Shown piece by piece: positions 16,707 to 23,972 of a stretch of DNA of 25,161 nt (within the stretch, counting starts at the first letter, position 1; each line of letters begins with the position of its first letter). The notes below the pieces were generated by a model. That model worked only from the letters and a program-made list of their open reading frames with translations. It ran no database searches and had not been told where the DNA came from. Both the position numbers and the translations under genes were made by a program. Source of the stretch: Anaerovoracaceae bacterium (GTDB lineage Bacteria; Bacillota; Clostridia; Peptostreptococcales; Anaerovoracaceae); NCBI GenBank assembly GCA_029983755.1, contig JASBYX010000024.1, positions 1 to 25,161 of the forward strand, read 5' to 3'.

Positions 16707-17689
16707 CTATATATGCTATTTTGTTGTTTTTACTTATGATAATACCCCACGAGCTGGGACACTTCATGGTTGCTAAAGCCGTGGGAGTTCAAGTTAACGA
16801 ATTTGCAGTGGGTATGGGACCGACAATATGGAAGAAGCAGAAGGGAGAAACCCAGTATTCTCTAAGGCTTTTTCCCATAGGTGGTTTTTGTGCAATGGAA
16901 GGGGAAAACGAGGAGAGTGAAAATCCCCGTGCATTTAACAATAAATCCGCTCTGGCCAAGATTGCTGTCCTCGTTGCCGGTGCAGGGATGAATGTTATTA
17001 CCGCATGGATAATTCTTGTAATCTTAGCGTTTTCAGTCGGCATGGCTTCCACTGAAATCGATGCCGTCAATCCAGGAAGCCCGGCAGAACAGGCCGGAAT
17101 TGTTTCTGGAGATAAATTAATATCCATTGACGGAGCAAAAATCAAGGACTGGAATCAGGCAGTTACCAAAATTCAAAACTCAAAAGGGGATCTTGAAATT
17201 ACCCTTGATAGAGGCGGTAAAACTGAAGAAGTCACCGTGGCTCCCAAAATGGAAGAGGGTCAGAAACTTATAGGTATTCACAGTAAGCTTACAAGATCTC
17301 CGGGCAAGGCAATCACATCCGGGACTGCCGCCACATACCAAATGGGTAAGGCAATGCTTGTTGCATTTAAAGGTCTCATTACAGGAGGAATTTCGGTAAA
17401 GGAAGTTGCAGGTCCTGTAGGGATGGTATCAATGGTAGGACAGACAAGTAAGCTTGGAATAGCTTATGTTGCAAGCCTTGTTGCACTTGTAAGCCTCAAC
17501 TTGGCTATTATAAACCTTCTACCGCTTCCAGCTCTCGATGGAGGTAGAATACTATTTGTAATAATCAGAAAACTGACGGGAAGGATGATCAGCGACAAGA
17601 CAGAAGGCATAGTTCACGCTGTTGGAATGATCGCTCTACTTCTGATTGCAGTTCTTGTAACCATAAACGACATTGGTAGACTGATTTAA
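16700..17689 (+). CDS. rseP: RseP/RasP-type site-2 zinc metalloprotease
   Basis: Membrane M50 protease that cuts substrates within the membrane, such as anti-sigma factors and leftover signal peptides. The zinc motif HELGH is at residues 17-21 in the first membrane helix. A PDZ domain spans roughly 100-190 (DAVNPGSPAEQAGIVSGDKLISIDG). NLLPLPALDGGRIL is the second metal-binding motif in the penultimate helix. The length of 329 residues is short for the family but complete, with one PDZ domain as in many Firmicutes. The ATG overlaps the end of dxr by 7 bases, with AGGAG (16689-16693) upstream. This dxr-rseP-ispG order is conserved in clostridia. Confidence 0.95.
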   Translation: MVAIYAILLFLLMIIPHELGHFMVAKAVGVQVNEFAVGMGPTIWKKQKGETQYSLRLFPIGGFCAMEGENEESENPRAFNNKSALAKIAVLVAGAGMNVITAWIILVILAFSVGMASTEIDAVNPGSPAEQAGIVSGDKLISIDGAKIKDWNQAVTKIQNSKGDLEITLDRGGKTEEVTVAPKMEEGQKLIGIHSKLTRSPGKAITSGTAATYQMGKAMLVAFKGLITGGISVKEVAGPVGMVSMVGQTSKLGIAYVASLVALVSLNLAIINLLPLPALDGGRILFVIIRKLTGRMISDKTEGIVHAVGMIALLLIAVLVTINDIGRLI

Positions 17690-17746
17690 GAGACCTAATT
17701 CCGCTGACAAATTGATGAAGGAATACAGAATTACGGGGTGGTTTTT

Positions 17747-18811
17747 ATGTCAAGTAAGAAAATAGTAAAGGTTGGAGATATTTCTATAGGCGGAGGCAAT
17801 CCTGTAGTCATACAGTCAATGGCAAATGTGAATCCTTTCGATGAAGATGCTCTAGTAAATCAGATTTCTGAACTGGCTGATGCAGGTTGTCAGATAGTCA
17901 GGCTGGCAGTTCCAAACATGAACGCTGCGGAAGTGTTTGGCAGAGTGAAAAAAAAGGTTAGGGTTCCTTTAGTTGCGGACATTCATTTTGATTATAGACT
18001 GGCAATTGCTGCAATTGCTGCAGGAGCAGATAAAATTAGGATAAATCCCGGCAATATTGGCTCTGTGGATAGAGTGAAGAAGGTTGTGGAAGCAGCCAAA
18101 GAGAGAGAAATTCCCATAAGAGTCGGGGTGAACTCTGGTTCTCTTGAAAAAGATATTTTGGCAAAACGAGGGGGCGTGGATGCAGAAGGACTTGCAGAAA
18201 GTGCCCTCAGGAATTTAAAAAGTATAGAAGATATGGGATATGACAACCTTGTGATATCCCTTAAATCCTCCCATGTGTCCATGAATTATAAGGCTCACAA
18301 AATAATAGCACAAAGGACTGAACACCCGATACATATCGGTATAACTGAGGCTGGCACTCCGGAAATGGGTCGTCTCAAATCAGGGATAGGCCTTGGCGCG
18401 CTGCTCCTTGAGGGAATTGGAGATACCATGAGAGTATCTTTGACCGCCGATCCACTGGAAGAGGTGAAGTTTTCAAAGGACATTCTCTATGCTCTTGGTA
18501 TGAGGAAAGACAGAGTTAATTTGGTATCATGCCCCACTTGCGGTAGGACAAGCATTGATCTTGTAGGATTGGCTAATAGGGTTGAAGAAGCCCTGAACAG
18601 AGAGAAAATCAGCGACCCCATTACCGTTGCTATAATGGGCTGTGTGGTAAATGGGCCGGGAGAGGCAAAGGAAGCTGACTACGGAATTGCCGGAGGAGTT
18701 GGGAAAGGCATAATATTTTCTAAAGGGAAAGTCCTAAAGACAGTTGAAGAAGATTATCTTCTTGATGAATTAATAAAAACCATCAAGGAAGATAGGGAAG
18801 ATCATCAGTGA
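17747..18811 (+). CDS. ispG: 4-hydroxy-3-methylbut-2-en-1-yl diphosphate synthase IspG
   Basis: Iron-sulfur enzyme of the MEP pathway that reduces MEcPP to HMBPP. It has VIQSMANVNPFD near the N terminus, LVADIHFDYRLA, RINPGNIG, and the cluster ligands in SCPTCGRTSIDL and MGCVVNGPGEAKEADYG. The length of 354 residues suits the bacterial short form. I chose the ATG at 17747 because GGGGTGG (17735-17741) sits five bases upstream; the GTG at 17738 would lie inside that site. With dxr and uppS in the same operon, three isoprenoid steps are encoded together. Confidence 0.95.
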   Translation: MSSKKIVKVGDISIGGGNPVVIQSMANVNPFDEDALVNQISELADAGCQIVRLAVPNMNAAEVFGRVKKKVRVPLVADIHFDYRLAIAAIAAGADKIRINPGNIGSVDRVKKVVEAAKEREIPIRVGVNSGSLEKDILAKRGGVDAEGLAESALRNLKSIEDMGYDNLVISLKSSHVSMNYKAHKIIAQRTEHPIHIGITEAGTPEMGRLKSGIGLGALLLEGIGDTMRVSLTADPLEEVKFSKDILYALGMRKDRVNLVSCPTCGRTSIDLVGLANRVEEALNREKISDPITVAIMGCVVNGPGEAKEADYGIAGGVGKGIIFSKGKVLKTVEEDYLLDELIKTIKEDREDHQ

Positions 18812-18862
18812 TGATAGTGAAGTCAGTAATATAAATTAATAGATACAGAAAATCGTTAAACT

Positions 18863-21800
18863 ATGATAGAACTAATCGAAAAATCAATTAATTTAGACAA
18901 TTTAGATGAGGAAACTCGGAATAAATATAAATACAAGATTCTCAAAGCCAATTTTTCATCATCTGAGCAGGCGCTTTCACTCCTGCTTCAGACTAATTTT
19001 GTGATGGATTATTATTCTCTTGAGAAAATTAAGCTTCACATTAAGGCTGTAGTTCCGGCTATTACAAAGGTAAAAATCTCATTTTCTTACATCGACATGG
19101 TCCAGTCCGAGGAAGAGATTATTGCTGCAATCCTCAAAAACCTCAAAGCAAGTCCTCACGAGAGATCTCCTTGGATCAATGCTATGAAGATGGATGGATT
19201 TAAGGTGGAGGATAAAGTACTTAAGATTAAGTCATGTGGAATCAGAGCTACAGAAAGCTTGAACAACAAAACCGCGGCAATCATAAAGTCTGCAATAAGC
19301 AAACGCTTCGGCATGGAGTACGATGTTTTGTTCATCCATGACCAAGAGGAGTATGAGAGGGTTAAGGAGAGAAGGTTAAAGCAGGCGAAAATGGAGCTGG
19401 AACAGTCCATCAAATATGCCCAGAGTCTTGAAAACAACTCTTCATCCAGCAAAAATGACAGAAAGCAAAGTCAGGGAAGTGGTAGCAGGACGGGAAATGG
19501 GAACATATATGGCAGAGGAAAATTCGGAGATGTTATTTCAATCAATAAACTCAACCCGGATATTGGGAATGTAACCGTAAAGGGTATGATTTTTAAATCG
19601 GAAGACAAGGAGCTCAAAACAGGCAAACATCTTTTGTCAATATGTATCTCAGACAGCACCTCAAGTGTACTGGTGAAGCTCTTTACCGGTAAGAACGACT
19701 GGAAGACAATTAAGGAAAGTCTTCAAAAAGGGGAGAATGTAATTGTTTCCGGGGTAGCGGAGTACGATGCCTTTGAAGGGGAAACTGTCATAATGGCTAA
19801 GGCCATCAAGTCTGCTCCTGTAGTCTTGAGAGAGGATAATTACCAAGGTCCAAAGAGGGTGGAACTTCACGCTCATACGAAGATGAGTGCTATGGATGGA
19901 TTGAATGAAGTTGAAAATCTCGTAGCTACGTCTGCAAGATGGGGTCATACAGCTGTGGCCATAACGGATCACGGAGTTGTCCAGAGCTTTCCTGACGGAG
20001 CAAAAAAAGCCGATGAACTGGCCAAACAAGGAATTGATATTAAGATTATTTACGGAGTTGAAGGTTATGTCTTTGATGACTCTGATGTGATAGATGAAAA
20101 CGGCAGGATAGATTATAAGGCAAAGCCAACAAACCATATTATTTTGCTTGCTAAAAATCAAGAAGGACTTAAGAATATATATAAACTTGTGAGCCTATCC
20201 CATCTCAATTATTTTTATAAGAAGCCTAGGATGCCAAAATCCGTCATAGAAGCTCATCGTGAGGGAATCATTATAGGATCAGCCTGTGAAGCCGGTGAAG
20301 TTTTCAGAGCGATCGTAGCCGGAAAAACTGACGATGAGATTAGGGATATTGCTGAATTTTACGACTATCTTGAAATTCAACCACTTATCAATAATAGATT
20401 TATGGTAGAGGGTGGAATTGTAGATTCAAAGGAAGATCTGAAGAGGTTCAATCTCAAGGTTCTTGAAATCGGAGATTCCATGGGGAAACCTGTTGTTGCC
20501 ACTACGGATGCCCATTATGATGAGCCTGAGTCTGCAATCTACAGAAATATTCTCATGGCAGGAATGGGATACAAGGATGCTGAAAGAGGACAGGGTCTTT
20601 ACATGAGAACAACTGAGGAGATGCTTGAGGAATTTTCATACCTAGGAGACAGGGCGACAGAAATTGTAATAGATAATCCTCTGAAAATATCCGAAAGTAT
20701 AGAGAAGTTAAGACCTGTTCCGAAGGGTAAGTTTCCACCTAAAATTGATGGTGCTGATAAAACCCTAAGGGATAGCTGTATGGAGAAGGCTTACGAGATA
20801 TATGGCAACCCCCTACCGGAGAGAATTGCAACAAGATTAAATAAGGAACTGGATTCGATCATTTCCAACGGTTACGCAGTTATGTATGTAGCTGCGCAGA
20901 TGCTGGTAAATAAGTCCATCAAAGACGGATATTTGGTGGGGTCACGAGGTTCTGTGGGAAGTTCCCTTGCTGCTACCATGGCAGGTATAACAGAGGTAAA
21001 TCCCCTTGAGCCTCATTACATCTGTCCGAAATGCAAACATCTTGAATGGGGGGATATGAATAAGTACGACTGTGGTATCGATATGCCTGAGAAAACCTGT
21101 CCTGAATGCGGTGAAAAGATGAATCGAGATGGGTTTACCATTCCCTTTGCAACCTTCCTCGGGTTTGACGGAGATAAGGAGCCGGACATCGACCTTAATT
21201 TTGCAGGGGAATATCAGTCAAAAGCTCACAAATATGTGGGGGAGATTTTCGGTGAAGAAAATGTATATAAGGCAGGAACTGTAGGAACTATTGCGGACAA
21301 AACAGCTTACGGTTACGTGCGAAAATTCTTCGAAGAGACACAGACTCCGGTGAACAAGTATGAAGTAGATAGACTCACTCAGCACTGCACAGGTGTTAGA
21401 AGAACTACAGGACAACACCCCGGAGGCATTATCATAGTCCCTGAGGGGCACGAAATATATGAGTTTTGTCCGGTTCAGCATCCGGCGAACGACATTAATT
21501 CCGATATTATTACTACTCATTTTGACTATCACAAAATTGACGAAAACCTTTTGAAACTAGATATTTTGGGGCACACCGTTCCGTCCATGATCAGACATTT
21601 ATATGACATGACAGGTGTTGATCCCCTGTCAGTACCACTGACAGATCCTGAAGTTATGGGAATATTCACAGGAACTGGGCCTCTTAAAATAATAGATGAG
21701 GAATACAAGCAGAAGCACGGATCCTTTGGAATTCCCGAATTTGGTACTAAGTTTGTGAGGGAAATGCTAGATGACACCAAGCCTGACAAGTTTGCCGACC

Positions 21801-22603
21801 TTGTTAGAATCTCAGGGTTTTCCCATGGAACGGATGTGTGGCTAAACAACGCCAAGGATTACATTACTTCCGGCATCGCAACCATGAGGGAAGCAATATC
21901 AACCCGTGATGACATAATGAACTACTTGATACTTAAGGGGATTGACAACAAGAAGTCATTTGAAATCATGGAAAAGGTTCGTAAGAACAGAGACCTGACT
22001 GATGATGACCTTCAAACCATGTATGATCATAGGGTTCCCCAATGGTACATAGATTCATGTATAAAGATAAAATACATGTTCCCAAGGGCTCATGCTGTGG
22101 CATACGTTATGATGTCAATGAGGATGGCTTGGTACAAGGTATATTATCCTAGGGAGTTTTATGCAGCCTTTCTAAGTAGCGTGGTGGAAGACTTCAATGG
22201 AGAGATAATAATACAGGGAAAAGAGGCTATAGAAAATCAATGTAAGTTTATTCAACAGAAAGGGAAGAATGCAACGGCAAAGGAAAAGAATACCTTGATT
22301 GTCTATGAGGTTGTCCTCGAGATGTTTGCTAGGGGATATGGTTTCTTACCTCCTAAACTGGGTATATCCCATGCAAACAAGTTCACCGTTTCTGATGGAA
22401 AAGTTGTAATGCCTTATGCAGCAGTAAACGGTATGGGGGAGAATGCCGCCAAGAACTTTTACATTGAAAATAAGAATGAACCATACAGCAGTATCGAGGA
22501 TGCTGTTAAGCGTGCAAAGCTCAGCAGGATAGCTGCCGAGGGACTTAAGAGCATGGGAGTTTTTGAAGGACTTTCGGAAACGGATCAGTTTTGTTTCTTT
22601 TAA
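18863..22603 (+). CDS. polC: DNA polymerase III alpha subunit PolC, lacking the inserted 3'-5' exonuclease domain
   Basis: Gram-positive replicase. The order is an N-terminal domain (1 to about 190), a Ser/Gly/Lys-rich linker (191-220), an OB fold (about 223-320), PHP (about 330-560) and the polymerase. RGSVGSSLAATMAGITEVNP (695-714), a four-Cys zinc module (721-749) and PDIDLNF (774-780, two catalytic aspartates) are all PolC signatures. The last residues, QFCFF, fit a beta-clamp binding motif. PolC is normally about 1430 residues, with a DEDD exonuclease inserted in the PHP domain. Here YGVEGYVFDD (397-406) leads in about 18 residues to NHIILLAKNQEGLKNIYKLVS (424-444); no FDxETTG, HNAxFD or YDTEAT motif is present. 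PHP ligand-type residues are His336, His338, Asp345, His370, Glu400, His425, Cys475, Asp549 and His551. There is no visible ribosome binding site before the ATG; an in-frame stop at 18857-18859 rules out an earlier start. Confidence 0.96.
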   Translation: MIELIEKSINLDNLDEETRNKYKYKILKANFSSSEQALSLLLQTNFVMDYYSLEKIKLHIKAVVPAITKVKISFSYIDMVQSEEEIIAAILKNLKASPHERSPWINAMKMDGFKVEDKVLKIKSCGIRATESLNNKTAAIIKSAISKRFGMEYDVLFIHDQEEYERVKERRLKQAKMELEQSIKYAQSLENNSSSSKNDRKQSQGSGSRTGNGNIYGRGKFGDVISINKLNPDIGNVTVKGMIFKSEDKELKTGKHLLSICISDSTSSVLVKLFTGKNDWKTIKESLQKGENVIVSGVAEYDAFEGETVIMAKAIKSAPVVLREDNYQGPKRVELHAHTKMSAMDGLNEVENLVATSARWGHTAVAITDHGVVQSFPDGAKKADELAKQGIDIKIIYGVEGYVFDDSDVIDENGRIDYKAKPTNHIILLAKNQEGLKNIYKLVSLSHLNYFYKKPRMPKSVIEAHREGIIIGSACEAGEVFRAIVAGKTDDEIRDIAEFYDYLEIQPLINNRFMVEGGIVDSKEDLKRFNLKVLEIGDSMGKPVVATTDAHYDEPESAIYRNILMAGMGYKDAERGQGLYMRTTEEMLEEFSYLGDRATEIVIDNPLKISESIEKLRPVPKGKFPPKIDGADKTLRDSCMEKAYEIYGNPLPERIATRLNKELDSIISNGYAVMYVAAQMLVNKSIKDGYLVGSRGSVGSSLAATMAGITEVNPLEPHYICPKCKHLEWGDMNKYDCGIDMPEKTCPECGEKMNRDGFTIPFATFLGFDGDKEPDIDLNFAGEYQSKAHKYVGEIFGEENVYKAGTVGTIADKTAYGYVRKFFEETQTPVNKYEVDRLTQHCTGVRRTTGQHPGGIIIVPEGHEIYEFCPVQHPANDINSDIITTHFDYHKIDENLLKLDILGHTVPSMIRHLYDMTGVDPLSVPLTDPEVMGIFTGTGPLKIIDEEYKQKHGSFGIPEFGTKFVREMLDDTKPDKFADLVRISGFSHGTDVWLNNAKDYITSGIATMREAISTRDDIMNYLILKGIDNKKSFEIMEKVRKNRDLTDDDLQTMYDHRVPQWYIDSCIKIKYMFPRAHAVAYVMMSMRMAWYKVYYPREFYAAFLSSVVEDFNGEIIIQGKEAIENQCKFIQQKGKNATAKEKNTLIVYEVVLEMFARGYGFLPPKLGISHANKFTVSDGKVVMPYAAVNGMGENAAKNFYIENKNEPYSSIEDAVKRAKLSRIAAEGLKSMGVFEGLSETDQFCFF

Positions 22604-22697
22604 TCTATGCAGTAACTTTGTAGGGGTATGTGCATAATGATTTAATCAAAAGACTTTAAATCATATACGGATTTCAGGACAACTATTTTCTTTATTA

Positions 22698-22726
22698 TTG
22701 CAAAGCAATATGGAATAATGTATAAT
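22698..22726 (+). promoter_or_regulatory. Sigma-A promoter of the small P-loop gene
   Basis: TTGCAA (22698-22703), a 17-base spacer and a perfect TATAAT (22721-22726) form a strong promoter in the 153-base gap after polC. A short inverted repeat ATTGC/GCAAT overlaps the -35 box, though it may be chance. The transcript would start near 22733 with a leader of about 24 bases. Confidence 0.7.
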
Positions 22727-22756
22727 TAATTTAACAAGATTAGTGAGGTGATTTTC

Positions 22757-23179
22757 ATGGTTAAGTTAATCGTAGGTCATAAGGGATCAGGTAAGACGAA
22801 GCAAATGATAGCGTTAGCCAATGAGACTGTGGATAACAGCAAAGGCAGTGTGATTTTTATTAACAAGAATTCTCGCTTGATGTACGATCTCAAGTACAGC
22901 ATAAGAGTTGTGTGCATGGAAGATTTCGAGCACATTACAAACAGCGATGAATATATAGGTTTTATTTACGGAATTATCAGTTCGGACCACGATATAGAGA
23001 CAATCTTCATCGACAGCATTTTGAAACATGCGGATTTCTCCCTAGGTGATCTTCCTGAGTTCTTAACAAGACTTAAGAATATTTCCAAGAATTACGGAAT
23101 GGATTTTGTTGTAAGCCTTTCCGCTGATATGGAAGAGATGATCGGTGTAGACTTCTCAGATTACGAGATTTTAAACTAA
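22757..23179 (+). CDS. Small P-loop ATP-binding protein of unknown role
   Basis: A 140-residue protein starting with a Walker A motif, GHKGSGKT (7-14), directly after the first beta strand, and a likely Walker B strand IETIFIDS in the middle. The second half (LPEFLTRLKNISKNYGMDFVVSLSADMEEM) resembles a strand-helix pair of a RecA-like or thymidine-kinase-like nucleotide fold. It has no signal peptide or membrane segment. I do not recognise a named family; similar short proteins in clostridia tend to be annotated only as ATP-binding. The ATG at 22757 was chosen because GAGGTGAT (22744-22751) lies five bases upstream; an in-frame GTG at 22748 falls inside that site. It has its own promoter and terminator, so it is a single-gene unit. 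Confidence 0.75.
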   Translation: MVKLIVGHKGSGKTKQMIALANETVDNSKGSVIFINKNSRLMYDLKYSIRVVCMEDFEHITNSDEYIGFIYGIISSDHDIETIFIDSILKHADFSLGDLPEFLTRLKNISKNYGMDFVVSLSADMEEMIGVDFSDYEILN

Positions 23180-23189
23180 TAGATTGGGA

Positions 23190-23219
23190 TTGACATGGTG
23201 GGCTTTGACCCACCATATT
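23190..23219 (+). promoter_or_regulatory. Candidate promoter of the Nudix gene, overlapping the terminator
   Basis: A perfect -35 TTGACA (23190-23195) and CATATT (23214-23219, four of six -10 positions) are 18 bases apart, with the terminator stem occupying the spacer. Transcription would start near 23226 and leave a leader of about 13 bases holding only the ribosome binding site. This would explain how the gene is expressed despite the terminator. Confidence 0.4.
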
Positions 23220-23224
23220 TTTTT
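23195..23224 (+). terminator. Intrinsic terminator after the P-loop gene
   Basis: ATGGTGGG (23195-23202), a six-base loop and CCCACCAT (23209-23216) make a perfect 8-bp stem followed by ATTTTTTT (23217-23224). It is the clearest terminator in the window and ends 15 bases before the next gene. Confidence 0.92.
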
Positions 23225-23238
23225 AGTGAGGTGAACAT

Positions 23239-23895
23239 GTGAAGATAAAACTTAAAGATGTGGACAAAGTATTTCGAAAGCACGTTCCAAAACCCATAGG
23301 TGCACACAAGTACTTTTCTGTTCTTATTCCATTTGTAGAAAAGGATGGAGAACTGTATATACTATATGAAGTCAGATCCATGAAGTTAAAGCAACAGCCT
23401 GGTGAGGTGTGCTTTCCTGGGGGAAGGGTTGAACCCGGGGAAGGTCCAATGAATGCAGCCGTTAGGGAAACAAGCGAGGAGCTGGGTCTTGATCGGGACA
23501 AAATAACAGTCCTTGGCAGAGGGGATATTCTCTACGGCTATGCGAATTACACCCTGTTCAGCTATATCGGCATGATCGATTATAGTGACTATGAGAATTT
23601 GAAAATTTCCAAAGACGAAGTGGAAAGGGTTTTCTTGGTCAAGGTTTGTGATCTGATAAAGAACCCACCTGAACTGTTTTGGGAGAACGTAAATGCTCAG
23701 ATGGAAGAAAATTTTCCTTATGCTGAGAAACTTTTTGTAAATGAAAGAAACCCGTGGAAGGGAACGAAGTGGTCCATCCCGGTGTATTCGCCATTCCCAC
23801 ATGAGGAAGCTATTTTGTGGGGGATGACTGCAAAGATTACAGCCTCGACCCTTGATACGTTGGTGGATAAGTTAAGCTCCATGGAAAAAGAATAG
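23239..23895 (+). CDS. Nudix hydrolase, CoA pyrophosphatase-like
   Basis: A 218-residue Nudix protein. The Nudix box runs from Gly62 to Leu84 and fits the pattern G-x5-E-x7-RE-x-x-EE-x-G-x exactly (Glu68, Arg76, Glu77, Glu80, Glu81). The preceding MKLKQQPGEVCFPGG resembles the extra motif of the CoA-pyrophosphatase (NudL/UPF0035) group, which cuts CoA to phosphopantetheine and 3',5'-ADP. That substrate assignment is an inference. The start is GTG with GAGGTGA (23228-23234) four bases upstream. An out-of-frame ATG two bases earlier is followed at once by TGA, so it cannot make a protein. A terminator stands directly upstream. Confidence 0.88.
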   Translation: MKIKLKDVDKVFRKHVPKPIGAHKYFSVLIPFVEKDGELYILYEVRSMKLKQQPGEVCFPGGRVEPGEGPMNAAVRETSEELGLDRDKITVLGRGDILYGYANYTLFSYIGMIDYSDYENLKISKDEVERVFLVKVCDLIKNPPELFWENVNAQMEENFPYAEKLFVNERNPWKGTKWSIPVYSPFPHEEAILWGMTAKITASTLDTLVDKLSSMEKE

Positions 23896-23921
23896 ACTTT
23901 TTTGCAAAAATAGAGTATAAT
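23893..23921 (+). promoter_or_regulatory. Promoter of the BMP-family lipoprotein gene
   Basis: TAGACT (23893-23898), a 17-base spacer and a perfect TATAAT (23916-23921) form a good promoter. Its -35 box begins on the stop codon of the Nudix gene. The expected start near 23928 gives a leader of about 45 bases. Confidence 0.65.
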
Positions 23922-23972
23922 AATTTACACCAAACTTAATTTTTATAACTGAAAGTTTAGGAGGAATTTATT

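Noticed and set aside
22638..22664. TGATTTAA/TTAAATCA inverted repeat after polC as a terminator
   Set aside because: The stem is only A and T except one pair and is not followed by a T-run; it is better viewed as AT-rich intergenic sequence.
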